DNA of 64,000 bases from Rhodoferax ferrireducens T118 (GCF_000013605.1 NC_007908.1:1178001-1242000); one strand, 5' to 3'. Shown: positions 28,902 through 39,395, counted from the first letter of the stretch. Notes: generated by a model not told the origin, from the letters alone. Made by a program: numbers and translations.

Positions 28902-29750
28902 TCACGTGTAGCGCTTGCTGCGCAAATTGTTCTTCATCTCGCGCAGCAGCGGTTGCAGCCGTTCACCGCCAATGCGCAAGGCAACGCAGGTGGCCAGGAT
29001 GTCGATGATCATCAAGTGCAGCAGGCGCGACACCATCGGGCTGTAGCGATCGAATCCTTCTGGATGGTCGGCGGCCAGGTGAAGATGACCGGCCGCTGCC
29101 AGCGGCGAGCCACTGGCGGTGATGACGATGGTGGTTGCACCGTTTTTGCGCGCAATGTCGCAGGCATCCATCAAGTCGCGGGTACGCCCTGAATTGGAGA
29201 TGATGACCACGCAGTCGCCCGGCCCCAAAAGCGTGGCACCCATCACCTGCATGTGGCCATCGCTGTAGGCCACGGTGTTGATGCCCAGGCGAAAGAACTT
29301 GTGCTGCGCGTCCTGCGCCACGATGCCGGAGTTGCCGACGCCAAAAAACTCGATGCGTTTGCCCTGCTCGTAGGCCTGGACCAACGTGATGGCGGCCTTC
29401 TCAATCGCCACCGTGCTGGCATCGTTGCGGTACTTCAGGAACGCAGCCACGGTGTTGTCGATGACCTTGACCATGATGTCGCTGGTCTTGTCGTCGGCAT
29501 CGACGCTGCGGTGGATGAAGGGCACGCCCTCACTCACGCTGCCGGCCAGTTTGAGCTTGAAATCCGACAGACCGTCGTAGCCGACGCTGCGGCAAAAACG
29601 CACCACCGTGGGCTTGCTCACATGCGCCCGGTCCGCCAGTTCGCTGATGGGCTGCTTGGCAAAGCTGCGCGGATCATTCAACACGAGTTTGGCCACGCGC
29701 TGCTCGGCGGGCGCCAGCGAAGGCAAGCAGGCCTTGATTCGGTCAAGCAT
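28902..29750 (-). CDS. RpiR/HexR-family transcriptional regulator
   Basis: Regulator of 282 residues. The N-terminal RpiR helix-turn-helix (RSFAKQPISELADRAHVSKP) is followed by a SIS phosphosugar-binding domain (about 120-260; EFFGVGNSGIVAQDAQHKF, GDCVVIISNSGRT). HexR proteins of this type repress zwf and Entner-Doudoroff genes and sense KDPG. The gene is 30 bases downstream of zwf in the same direction, and a matching palindrome lies in the zwf-tal intergenic region, supporting the HexR role. Confidence 0.9.
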   Translation of the reverse strand: MLDRIKACLPSLAPAEQRVAKLVLNDPRSFAKQPISELADRAHVSKPTVVRFCRSVGYDGLSDFKLKLAGSVSEGVPFIHRSVDADDKTSDIMVKVIDNTVAAFLKYRNDASTVAIEKAAITLVQAYEQGKRIEFFGVGNSGIVAQDAQHKFFRLGINTVAYSDGHMQVMGATLLGPGDCVVIISNSGRTRDLMDACDIARKNGATTIVITASGSPLAAAGHLHLAADHPEGFDRYSPMVSRLLHLMIIDILATCVALRIGGERLQPLLREMKNNLRSKRYT

Positions 29751-29780
29751 ATTCAGACTTCAAGCTCTGTCTTTGGGTGT

Positions 29781-31235
29781 TCAGGATTCTTCAGCCCAGC
29801 AGAAGCCGTCGCGCGCAATCATGGCGCTTGATGCGCTGGGGCCCCAGGTGCCGGCGGCGTACAAGCGGGGACCCTGTGTGTCGTTCTTCCAGTGTTCCAG
29901 GATGGGCTCGACCCAACGCCAGGCTTCTTCCTGCTCGTCGCTGCGCACAAACAGATTCAGGCGGCCATCGATGACCTCCAGCAGCAGGCGTTCATAGGCG
30001 CCGACGCGCTCAGAACCGAAGCGCTTGTCAAAGTCCAGGTCAAGTTGCACCGGTGACAGGGTCTGTGAGTTGCGACGGTTGCTTTGGCCCTGCGCCAGCA
30101 GGTGCAATTCCAGGCCATCCTTGGGCTGCAGGTTGATGACCAGCCGATTCGCGTCGCCGATTTGTGAATTGAAGATGGCATGCGGCGTCGGCTGGAAATT
30201 GACCACAATGCGGGCATCGCGGCTGGCCAGGCGTTTGCCGGTGCGGATGTAGAACGGCACGCCGGCCCAGCGCCAGTTCGAAATTTCGGTGCGCAGGGCG
30301 ACAAAGGTTTCGGTGTGGCTGTGCGGGTCAACGCCGGTTTCTTCCCGGTAGGCCGCTACCGGCGCACCGCCAATGGAACCCGCTGCGTATTGGCCGCGGA
30401 TGACGTCCTGCGTCAGTGACTCGGCCGTCCAGGGCTTGAGCGAGCGCAACACCTTGAGCTTTTCGTCGCGAATGGCATCGGCATGCGAGTTGATGGGCGG
30501 CTCCATGCCGATGGCGCACAGCAGTTGCAGGGCATGGTTTTGCACCATGTCGCGCAAGGCGCCGGTGGTCTCGTAAAACGCTCCACGCTGTTCCACGCCC
30601 AGTTCTTCGGCGATGGTGATCTGGATGTTGGCAATGTGCTCGCGCCGCCACAAGGGCTCAAACAAGGCGTTGCCAAAGCGCAGCGCAAACAGGTTTTGGA
30701 CCGAGGGCTTGCCCAGGTAATGGTCGATGCGAAAGATATGCTTCTCACCAAACACCTCGCTGACCGTTCGGTTGATGGCGCGGTTGCTGGCCAGGTCGTG
30801 ACCGAGCGGCTTCTCCAGCACCACGCGCGTTTGCGGCGTGTTCAGCCCGGCAATGGCCAACTGTTGACAGACCGTCGTGAACAGGCTGGGTGCAGTCGCC
30901 ACATACATCACCACAACGTCGGCCTGGCGCTCGGCCAGCTTGGCGACAAGACGGGCGTAGTCATCGGGGTGGGATAAATCCATCTGCACGAATTCAAGCA
31001 AGGCGGCAAAGCGGCAGAACTCTTCTTCGCTGGGACGTTTGGCCAACTCGACCTGGTCAAAGCGGGCGCAAATCTGGGCCTGGTACTGCGCATTGCTGAG
31101 GTCGTCGCGGCCAACACCAATGATGCGGCCATCCAGGGGAAGCGTGCCATGGCGAAAGGCCTGAAACAGTGCGGGCATCAGCTTGCGCCAGGCCAGGTCG
31201 CCGGTGCCACCAAACAAAACAAGGTCAAAACTCAT
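29781..31235 (-). CDS. zwf: Glucose-6-phosphate 1-dehydrogenase
   Basis: Oxidises glucose-6-phosphate to 6-phosphogluconolactone with NAD(P)+, the entry to the Entner-Doudoroff and oxidative pentose phosphate routes. It has 484 residues, normal for the family. The nucleotide-binding FGGTGDLAWRKL is near residue 8 and the substrate motif RIDHYLGK lies mid-protein. It is followed by the rpiR-type regulator and is divergent from tal. Confidence 0.96.
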   Translation of the reverse strand: MSFDLVLFGGTGDLAWRKLMPALFQAFRHGTLPLDGRIIGVGRDDLSNAQYQAQICARFDQVELAKRPSEEEFCRFAALLEFVQMDLSHPDDYARLVAKLAERQADVVVMYVATAPSLFTTVCQQLAIAGLNTPQTRVVLEKPLGHDLASNRAINRTVSEVFGEKHIFRIDHYLGKPSVQNLFALRFGNALFEPLWRREHIANIQITIAEELGVEQRGAFYETTGALRDMVQNHALQLLCAIGMEPPINSHADAIRDEKLKVLRSLKPWTAESLTQDVIRGQYAAGSIGGAPVAAYREETGVDPHSHTETFVALRTEISNWRWAGVPFYIRTGKRLASRDARIVVNFQPTPHAIFNSQIGDANRLVINLQPKDGLELHLLAQGQSNRRNSQTLSPVQLDLDFDKRFGSERVGAYERLLLEVIDGRLNLFVRSDEQEEAWRWVEPILEHWKNDTQGPRLYAAGTWGPSASSAMIARDGFCWAEES

Positions 31236-31255
31236 AAAGCCAATCTAATTGCGGG

Positions 31256-31320
31256 ACAGATCGTTGACGCTGTCCTCCATGGGTCAAGAATTTTCGGTAC
31301 AGATCTTTGACTCTGTCCTC
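31256..31320. repeat. Two direct repeats of 22 bp in the zwf-tal intergenic region
   Basis: Units at 31256-31277 and 31299-31320 match at 20 of 22 positions, both differences being G/T. Each starts ACAGATC, ends CTGTCCTC and holds the inverted pair ACAG/CTGT, so each unit could itself form a small hairpin or bind a dimer. They are 43 bases apart, about four helical turns. They lie just upstream of zwf and far side of tal. Origin unknown. Confidence 0.6.
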
Positions 31321-31342
31321 AACTGATTAAAGCAGCCGGTAA

Positions 31343-31357
31343 TGTAACTTAGTTTCA
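31343..31357. promoter_or_regulatory. Putative HexR operator between zwf and tal
   Basis: TGTAACTTAGTTTCA is an imperfect palindrome with one mismatched pair. It fits the TGTAAT..ATTACA-like HexR consensus reported for proteobacteria (recalled, not checked). It is located between the divergent zwf and tal genes, with the HexR-type regulator encoded directly downstream of zwf. Confidence 0.45.
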
Positions 31358-31449
31358 TGAAATTTAAAAAACTTCGTAACTGAGATTTTCGTAACGTGAT
31401 TGAAACCGGCCCGTCATGCGCGCGCCTGCGGTCGCCGGATAATGGCAGC

Positions 31450-32397
31450 ATGAACCAACTCGATGCCCTCAAACAATTCACCACCGTGGTGGCCGACACC
31501 GGCGACTTCAAACAGATTGAAGCCTACCAGCCCACGGACGCCACCACCAACCCGTCGCTGATCCTCAAGGCAGTGCAAAAACCGGACTACCGCGCGCTGC
31601 TGACGGACACCGTGGCGCAGTTCCGCGGGCGGCCGCTCGATGAGCTGATGGACCGCTTGCTGGTGCGTTTTGGCTGCGAGATTTTGTCGATCATTCCGGG
31701 GCGGGTCTCCACCGAAGTGGATGCGCGGCTGAGTTTTGACACGGTGGCCAGCGTGGCCCGCGCCGAGCGCTTGATCGAGTTGTACCAGGGGCAGGGCATT
31801 CACGTCGACCGGGTGCTGATCAAGGTGGCGGCCACCTGGGAAGGTATCGCGGCCGCAGAGCAACTGGAGCGGCGTGGCATTCACACCAATTTGACGCTGC
31901 TGTTCTCGTTTTGCCAGGCGGTGGCGTGTGCGCAAGCCAAGGTGCAGCTGATTTCGCCCTTTGTTGGCCGCATTTACGACTGGTACAAGAAGTCGGCCGG
32001 TGCGGCGTGGGTCGAGCAGGACAACGCCGGTGCCCATGACCCCGGCGTCCAGTCGGTGCGGCAGATCTTCAACTATTACAAGAAGTTCGGTATTGCCACC
32101 GAGATCATGGGCGCGAGTTTTCGTAACGTCGGGCAAATCACGGCGCTGGCGGGATGTGACCTGCTCACCATCAGCCCGGAGCTGCTGGCGCAACTTTCCG
32201 CTTGCAAGGCGCCGCTGGCGCGCTCGCTCGACGCCAACGCCGCCCAATCGCTGGACTTGACCGCGGTGAACTATGACGAGGCAGGCTTTCGTTTTGCGCT
32301 CAATGAAGATGCCATGGCGACCGAGAAGCTGGCAGAAGGCATACGCGCTTTTTGTGTTGATGCGGCCAAGCTCGATCAGCTGTTGCTGGCGGCCTGA
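31450..32397 (+). CDS. tal: Transaldolase
   Basis: Pentose phosphate enzyme transferring a dihydroxyacetone unit between sedoheptulose-7-phosphate and glyceraldehyde-3-phosphate. It has 315 residues. [13 protein letters not shown] lies near residue 29 and the Schiff-base lysine is K125 in [24 protein letters not shown] follows. ATG 31450 is used because an in-frame ATG 54 bases earlier adds residues absent from the family. pgi follows after 21 bases. Confidence 0.96.
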
Positions 32398-32418
32398 TGG
32401 ATCACTTGAGGAATTCTT

Positions 32419-33987
32419 ATGACACCTACCCGTTGTGACCGAACCCCCGCCTGGGGCGCGCTGCAAGCCGCTTATCAGACCCAAGGCCGCGCCTTTGACC
32501 TGCGCCGTGCATTCGCTTTGGACGCGGGCCGGTTTGAGGCTTTCAGCCAAGGCGCACCCCATGTTTTTGCGGATTTGTCCAAGAATCTGATCGACGCCGG
32601 GACCGAGCAGCAGCTGTTGGAGCTGGCGCGTCAAACCGGCCTCGAGCAGCACCGGGATGCTATGTTTGCCGGTGAAAAAATAAACACCACCGAGCAGCGT
32701 GCTGTCATGCACTGGCTGTTGAGAACGCCGCCGGCCGACCCCGCCATGCCGGCACAATCCGTGCACCGACATATGGCAGAGACGCTGCACGAGGTGCACA
32801 CCACGCTGGAAGCCATGCTGGCGTTTGCCGAGGCTGTGCGCGCGGATGAAACCATCACCGACATCGTCAACATCGGCATTGGCGGCTCGGACCTCGGCCC
32901 GCAAATGGCCGTGCTGGCGCTGGACGCGTTTGTGCTGCCGGGCAAACGCTTTCACTTTGTCTCGAACGTGGACGGGCATGAGCTGGCAGCGGTATTGAGA
33001 CGACTCAAGCCGCAGAGCACGCTGTTTCTGATTGCCAGCAAAACCTTCACCACCATCGAGACCATGACCAACGCGCGCTCGGCCAAAGCCTGGTTTGAAG
33101 CCCAGGGTGGCACCGATATTGCGCGCCACTTCGCCGCGCTCACCACCAACGTGGCCGCCGCAAACAACTTCGGCATCAGCACCACTTTCGGTTTTTGGGA
33201 CTGGGTCGGCGGGCGTTATTCAGTCTGGTCGGCCATTGGCCTGCCGCTGGCCATCGCGATTGGCGCAGTCGGGTTTCGCGATTTCCTGGCTGGTGCGCAC
33301 GCCATGGACCGGCACTTCGCCACCGTGCCGCTGGCGCAGAACCTGCCGGTTCGCCTGGGCCTGCTCGATGTCTGGTACCGCAACTTTCACGGCTTCACCA
33401 GCCGCAGCATTGCGCCCTATCACAGCGCGCTCAAACGCTATCCGGCGTATCTGCAGCAACTGGAGATGGAGAGCAACGGCAAGCGGGTCGACGCGCACGG
33501 TGAGGCGTTGCCGTATGGCACGGCGCCGGTGCTGTGGGGTGAACCGGGTACCAACGGCCAGCACGCTTATTTTCAGATGCTGCACCAGGGCACGGACGTG
33601 GTGCCGGTCGAGTTTGTGGCGGTCAAACAGGCGGCGCACGATTTGCCTGGCCACCACGACTTGCTGCTGGCCAATGTGCTGGCACAGGCGCAAGCCCTGA
33701 TGGTGGGCCAGGCAGATGCGGGCGGGCACAAAAACTTTCCGGGTAACCGGCCCAGCACGTTTTTGCTGCTCGATGCGTTGACGCCCGCCAGCCTGGGCGC
33801 GCTGATCGCCTTGCAGGAGCACCGTGTCTTTGTCAGCGGCTCGGTCTGGGGCATCAACAGTTTTGACCAATGGGGTGTGGAATTGGGCAAGGTGCTGGCC
33901 AAGGATGTGGCGGTGCGTCTGTCCAGCGGCAACGTGACCGGCTTGGATGGCTCCACGGCGGGACTGCTTGCCAGATTGCGGGCCTGA
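32419..33987 (+). CDS. pgi: Glucose-6-phosphate isomerase
   Basis: Interconverts glucose-6-phosphate and fructose-6-phosphate. It has 522 residues. Conserved blocks include GIGGSDLGPQM, SKTFTTIETM, DWVGGRYSVWSAIGLP and GTNGQHAYFQ, with the C-terminal KVLAKDV. Co-directional with tal, 21 bases apart. With zwf it lets fructose-6-phosphate re-enter glucose-6-phosphate oxidation. Confidence 0.96.
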   Translation: MTPTRCDRTPAWGALQAAYQTQGRAFDLRRAFALDAGRFEAFSQGAPHVFADLSKNLIDAGTEQQLLELARQTGLEQHRDAMFAGEKINTTEQRAVMHWLLRTPPADPAMPAQSVHRHMAETLHEVHTTLEAMLAFAEAVRADETITDIVNIGIGGSDLGPQMAVLALDAFVLPGKRFHFVSNVDGHELAAVLRRLKPQSTLFLIASKTFTTIETMTNARSAKAWFEAQGGTDIARHFAALTTNVAAANNFGISTTFGFWDWVGGRYSVWSAIGLPLAIAIGAVGFRDFLAGAHAMDRHFATVPLAQNLPVRLGLLDVWYRNFHGFTSRSIAPYHSALKRYPAYLQQLEMESNGKRVDAHGEALPYGTAPVLWGEPGTNGQHAYFQMLHQGTDVVPVEFVAVKQAAHDLPGHHDLLLANVLAQAQALMVGQADAGGHKNFPGNRPSTFLLLDALTPASLGALIALQEHRVFVSGSVWGINSFDQWGVELGKVLAKDVAVRLSSGNVTGLDGSTAGLLARLRA

Positions 33988-34120
33988 TCGTGTTGATGCG
34001 GGGGGCCCCGGAACAGCGACTGCGCGGCGGGCTCATACTGCCAAACGCGCAGAAATCGCCCACCACGCAGCCCCTGTTCCAGGCGTTGTACCCGCGCGGC
34101 ATGATCGCTTGGAATTCCCC

Positions 34121-34765
34121 ATGAACGTCGTCTTTGACTTTGGCGCTGTGCTGTTCACCTGGCGCCCGACCGAGCTGCTGCGTCGCCACTTTCCCCAGCG
34201 TGCGGCCTCGGAACCTCAGGCGGAGAATCTGGCGCAGGCGGTGTTTGGTCACGCCGACTGGCACCAGTTTGACCGTGGCGTCCTGTCGATCGACACGGTG
34301 GTCACACGCACCGCCGCGCGGCTCGACCTGGACCCCGGCGCGTTGACGGGCTTGGTGGAAAGCATCGCCGACCATCTGGTGCCGATGCAGGGCTCGCTGG
34401 CTTTGCTGGCGCAGCTGCGCGCTCTGCGTCAGCGGCAGGCCGATGCGCCCAAGCTCTACTTTTTGTCCAACATGCCTGCACCTTACGCCCGCGCACTGGT
34501 GCAGCGTCATGCCTTTTTGCAGTGGTTCGATGGCGGTATCTTCTCCAGCGATGTGAGTCTGATCAAACCTGAACCGGAGGTTTATGCCTTGCTGGAGCGC
34601 CGCTACGCCTTGGCGCCAGCCCGCACGATTTTTATTGATGACCATGCGGCCAATGTGAAAGCGGCGCAGGCGCGCGGCTGGCACGGCATCCAGTTTGAAT
34701 CGGCACCGCAGGTGCAGGCGCAGTTGCTGCGTTATGGCTTGGCGCTACTGCTCCCTGACAGGTAG
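34121..34765 (+). CDS. HAD-superfamily hydrolase, possibly sugar-phosphatase (YihX-like)
   Basis: Haloacid-dehalogenase-type hydrolase of 214 residues from ATG 34121. Motif I reads VVFDFGAVLF, with the nucleophile Asp but no second acidic residue two positions later, as in E. coli YihX (FDLGNV), an alpha-glucose-1-phosphatase. Motif II is FLSNM, a lysine lies in SLIKPEPEVY, and motif III is IFIDDHAANV. An upstream in-frame ATG (33947) lies inside pgi and is rejected. Its 3' end overlaps the convergent hydrolase by 34 bases. The substrate is inferred from context only. Confidence 0.82.
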   Translation: MNVVFDFGAVLFTWRPTELLRRHFPQRAASEPQAENLAQAVFGHADWHQFDRGVLSIDTVVTRTAARLDLDPGALTGLVESIADHLVPMQGSLALLAQLRALRQRQADAPKLYFLSNMPAPYARALVQRHAFLQWFDGGIFSSDVSLIKPEPEVYALLERRYALAPARTIFIDDHAANVKAAQARGWHGIQFESAPQVQAQLLRYGLALLLPDR

Positions 34766-35706
34766 TCGTTCTTGAAGCGCTGCAGCGTGGCCTGGTATTG
34801 CGCGTGGCCGATTTGCTGCAGATCGCTGTGTGCGCCGTCGTGGATGTTGAGCCAGCGTTTGGGCGGGTTGGCCGCCATAAATAATTGCCGGCCCAGACGG
34901 ATGGGTATTGTTGTGTCAGCCGAGCCATGGATCATCAGGAGCGGGGCGTGCACGTGGGTAATCTTGTCAATGGAGGCAAAGCGCTCGTTATTGAGGTGCA
35001 GCAGCAGCGACGCAAACAGCCCGGCCTCGCTCGCGACGTCGGCAAAGCTGGTGAAGGCCGACTCCAGAATCAGCGCCCCATAGTCTTGCCGGGCCTTCAG
35101 GCGGCTGGCCAGATCCACCGCGACACCGCTGCCCATGGAGTGGCCGTAGATGACCCGTTGGGCGGCACGTGGCTCACGGCGCTGCAGCTCTGCCCAGGCG
35201 GCATCGGCATCCTGCACCAGCGTTTGTTCCGACGGTGTGATCGCGGTACTCAAGCCCCAGCCCCGGTATTCCACCGCCAGCACGGCAAAGCCGGCCTCGC
35301 GCAGCGCATCGATCTTGTGCCGGTTTTGCGGCACGGTGCGAAATGTGCCATGCAGATACAACAACGTTGGCGCGCTTTTGTCGGGATGGGGCAGCCACCA
35401 GAGTTCGATCCGTTGGGTGTTGTTGACCGTGCCGGCATCGGCGGTGAGGGGCTGGTGGTCTGAGTCGTCGGGCGGGCGGGCATTGGCTGGCAGGTTGACA
35501 AAATAATGCTCCTCACCGGCGCGCAAGTCCGTCAACTCAGCCGGGCTGCCGGGTGTGGGGCGGTAGATGAGCTCGCGTTGGCGGGCATCGAGCCAGGCGC
35601 AACCGCTGCTGGCGAGCAAGGACAGGAGCAATAAAATCTGCAGCAAGCGCCCACCGGCCTGGCCGAAAAGCAAGGGTCTAGCCGTTACACTGCGACTCCT
35701 TTGCAT
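34732..35706 (-). CDS. Alpha/beta-hydrolase lipoprotein
   Basis: Serine hydrolase of 324 residues from ATG 35706. A basic start and hydrophobic segment end in the lipobox LLASSGC, so it is probably a lipoprotein. The nucleophile elbow is YGHSMGSG, the oxyanion region LLYLHGTFR, and IHGSADTTIPIRLG supplies the likely Asp; the final His is in HDGAHSDL. Related proteins are annotated as BAAT/FrsA-like or DUF-type hydrolases with unknown substrates. It starts 22 bases from the divergent gene at 35729, so the promoters must overlap. Confidence 0.85.
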   Translation of the reverse strand: MQRSRSVTARPLLFGQAGGRLLQILLLLSLLASSGCAWLDARQRELIYRPTPGSPAELTDLRAGEEHYFVNLPANARPPDDSDHQPLTADAGTVNNTQRIELWWLPHPDKSAPTLLYLHGTFRTVPQNRHKIDALREAGFAVLAVEYRGWGLSTAITPSEQTLVQDADAAWAELQRREPRAAQRVIYGHSMGSGVAVDLASRLKARQDYGALILESAFTSFADVASEAGLFASLLLHLNNERFASIDKITHVHAPLLMIHGSADTTIPIRLGRQLFMAANPPKRWLNIHDGAHSDLQQIGHAQYQATLQRFKNDYLSGSSSAKP

Positions 35707-35728
35707 CAGCCCGTTCCCACTTGTTCCC

Positions 35729-36232
35729 ATGAATAAATTGATTCCCATTGTTTTCGGCCTGATTGTGGCCCAGTCGGCGGGCCACGCGCAGGCCATGCCA
35801 GCTTTCCTTGCGGACCTGGCCCGGGACAATGTGCTGAGTTGGCAGTTCAGTCCCTATACCCTTCATTACACCTACGACAGTGCGCACAAAGCGGTGGTGA
35901 TGGTGGGTGTGGAGCGCGAGCATCCCGATGCCAAGCTGGACGGCATCACACTGTTTACCAATTCGTTTGGGCAACCGACTGTGTATGCCTATCCGTGGGG
36001 CGGGGTGCATAAGACGCTTTGGGGCATCGAGCACTTGTCATTCAAGTGGACGGCTGGTTTGCTCTACGGCTACAAAGATCCGTATAAGGACAAAGTGCCG
36101 TACAACCACAGCGGTTTTTCACCCGCGGTCATTCCTGCCCTGGCTTATGAATTCAAGCCCGGCTGGTCAGGTCAATTGAACTTCTTGGGTACTGCGGGCT
36201 TGATGTTTCAGATCAACGCACCGTTCAACTGA
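35729..36232 (+). CDS. Small secreted conserved protein, function unknown
   Basis: 167 residues from ATG 35729, with a signal peptide (IPIVFGLIVAQSAGHAQA, cleavage near 22). The mature part is rich in aromatic residues and glycine, with alternating hydrophobic stretches (WQFSPYTLHYTYD, WTAGLLYGYKDPYKDKVPY, QLNFLGTAGLMFQI), as in small outer-membrane beta-barrels. Some homologues carry a 'sn-glycerol-3-phosphate transporter' label, which I would not trust. A strong terminator follows. Divergent from the lipoprotein hydrolase. Confidence 0.7.
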   Translation: MNKLIPIVFGLIVAQSAGHAQAMPAFLADLARDNVLSWQFSPYTLHYTYDSAHKAVVMVGVEREHPDAKLDGITLFTNSFGQPTVYAYPWGGVHKTLWGIEHLSFKWTAGLLYGYKDPYKDKVPYNHSGFSPAVIPALAYEFKPGWSGQLNFLGTAGLMFQINAPFN

Positions 36233-36251
36233 GATTCCAAGACTATCGGTT

Positions 36252-36310
36252 ATTTTGAAGAAATAGGGCTCTAGCCCCCGTAAAATAAGCATAGTACGCT
36301 ATATATTTAA
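36252..36310 (+). repeat. Comamonadaceae-type intergenic repeat, copy 1
   Basis: GGGCTCTAGCCC...AAATAAGCATAG...GCTATATATTT matches, from memory, the GGCCTCTAGCCCTTAT...AATAAGCGC...AGCTAT interspersed repeat of Comamonadaceae. It is inverted relative to the copy at 28819-28868 and sits right before a terminator. Confidence 0.55.
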
Positions 36311-36314
36311 TAGT

Positions 36315-36352
36315 AAAAAACCCGCAAGGCTCACGCTTTGCGGGTTTTTTTG
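36315..36352. terminator. Bidirectional rho-independent terminator
   Basis: AAAAAACCCGCAA, loop GGCTCACGC, then TTTGCGGGTTTTTTT: a stem of at least eight pairs with A-run and T-run on opposite sides. It can end both the 35729 gene on the plus strand and groEL on the minus strand. Confidence 0.92.
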
Positions 36353-36445
36353 TTTTGTGTCGAGGGCATTGACGCCGCTCGACGCAGCATGACGATTCAG
36401 GGCAAGTTGGTGCAACGACGCCCTGGATCGTCAGGCAAGGCGCAT

Positions 36446-38131
<1,686 letters not shown>

Positions 38132-38184
38132 TTAGCCGCCAGCCCGCATGGATACTGCGTGACCAGCTATTGATTTAGTATGGA

Positions 38185-38475
38185 TTACTTCTCGACCACA
38201 GCAAACAAATCATCCTCTTTCATCACGAGGAGTTCGTCGCCAGCCACCTTGACGGTTTGGCCGCTGTACTTGCCGAACAACACGCGGTCGCCGACCTTGA
38301 CTGCCATGGGGCTGATTTCGCCCTTGTCATTCTTTTTGCCAGGGCCCACGGCCAGCACTTCACCTTGATCAGGCTTTTCAGCAGCGCTGTCCGGAATGAC
38401 GATGCCAGAGGCGGTTTTGGTCTCGTTTTCAACGCGTTTGACAATCACGCGGTCGTGCAGGGGACGAAGTTTCAT
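38185..38475 (-). CDS. groES: Co-chaperonin GroES
   Basis: 10-kDa lid of the GroEL ring, 96 residues. [16 protein letters not shown], the mobile loop with [12 protein letters not shown] and [15 protein letters not shown] are all present. First gene of the operon, preceded by GGAGCTCC and the CIRCE element about 105 bases upstream. Confidence 0.98.
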   Translation of the reverse strand: MKLRPLHDRVIVKRVENETKTASGIVIPDSAAEKPDQGEVLAVGPGKKNDKGEISPMAVKVGDRVLFGKYSGQTVKVAGDELLVMKEDDLFAVVEK

Positions 38476-38578
38476 GGGAGCTCCTTGGTATTGAAACAGA
38501 GTTTAAAAATCAAGAGTGCCAACCGACAAGTTGGCGCTCATTAACTTGAAGAGAGAATTCTGAGAGGGTCAAAGCCTG

Positions 38579-38605
38579 TTAGCACTCAACTCTTACGAGT
38601 GCTAA
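38579..38605. promoter_or_regulatory. CIRCE element (HrcA operator) of groESL
   Basis: TTAGCACTC, nine bases, GAGTGCTAA: a perfect match to the CIRCE inverted repeat bound by the heat-shock repressor HrcA. It lies 104 bases upstream of groES. hrcA itself is not in the window. Confidence 0.95.
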
Positions 38606-39395
38606 TGATAAGGGCATTTGCCAGACTTTCAAGAAGCAACGGGCAAAACTAATTGCAGAGCGCAGGTTTTCGGTGTCAATGTTTGAAACACCGTGTCAAA
38701 GTTTGAAAAACTTGATTACGCTCGGTCTTGGCCACGGTGTCAAAGTCTGAAAAAGGTCTCTTGCGTGTCGATGTTCAGAAGGTTTTGAACTCGGTTGAGA
38801 TCGAAAATCGTATCTAAGTTATTGAATTCAAATAACAAATTTGTAGTTTTTTATAGTTTTGCAGGTTGATCCCAAGTTCGGACTGGTCGAAAAGTGCCGA
38901 ATGCGGAAATTCAGACGACCAAAATACCTGCCCGAGACCTTACATTGAAAGCACCACTTGATGTTGTATTTGGCAGGGCGGTTCCGTGGGAACCCAATCG
39001 CAAATTCGTACACGCGCCACCAACCAGTACCGGGTGCTCACGGGTGGCACCTTACGGGAAACAGGAAAATATTTGGCTCAGCGTTCCAGACAGCTGTCAC
39101 TCAATCGGCGACCAATCCGCATTGCTGATGGTGGCAGAAGGAAAATCGTTGACAGCAACGCAGCTGGTATTGACCAGCGGCTGCTTTCCGGAATCTAAAT
39201 TCATTGGCAGTCTTGGTCACCTGTCAGAGGCATCGTTCGCCGCGTGCGGTGGCCGCCCTAGCTGTTGGAAAGTAAGAAAACGCTTTATCTATCCAAAAAG
39301 TGTGCGTGTCCGACTTCATCACGGGCATCATCATTGAACTTTAAGTTGTCAATTGTCGTTGCGGCCATCATCAACACCCCCTATCTTCAGACGTT
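38606..39395. other. Gene-free 790-bp region with short repeats
   Basis: No convincing gene was found between the CIRCE element and the cation exchanger. The first part holds the direct repeats described at 38671-38782. A 147-residue open frame at 38894-39337 has no recognisable motif, no ribosome-binding site and odd composition, and is treated as chance. The stretch 38800-38900 is AT-rich. Confidence 0.6.
38671..38782 (+). repeat. Imperfect direct repeat array of about 20 bp
   Basis: Units CGGTGTCAATGTTTGAAACA (38671-38690), CCGTGTCAAAGTTTGAAAAA (38691-38710), CGGTGTCAAAGTCTGAAAAA (38735-38754) and a weaker CGTGTCGATGTTCAGAAGG (38764-38782). The first two are exactly adjacent. Arrays like this occur at ends of IS21-like elements as transposase-binding sites, but no transposase remains nearby. 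Confidence 0.6.

Noticed and set aside
31414-33129. 571-codon open frame on the minus strand opposite tal and pgi
   Set aside because: It is antisense to two clear metabolic genes, has no recognisable motif, and reflects GC-rich third positions on the opposite strand.
38980-38994. GGTTCCGTGGGAACC as a further LacI operator
   Set aside because: The half-sites are in the opposite sense (GGTTCC..GGAACC) with an odd spacer, and no sugar gene follows.
38894-39337. 147-codon plus-strand frame in the groESL-exchanger spacer
   Set aside because: No ribosome-binding site, no motif, composition unlike neighbouring genes.
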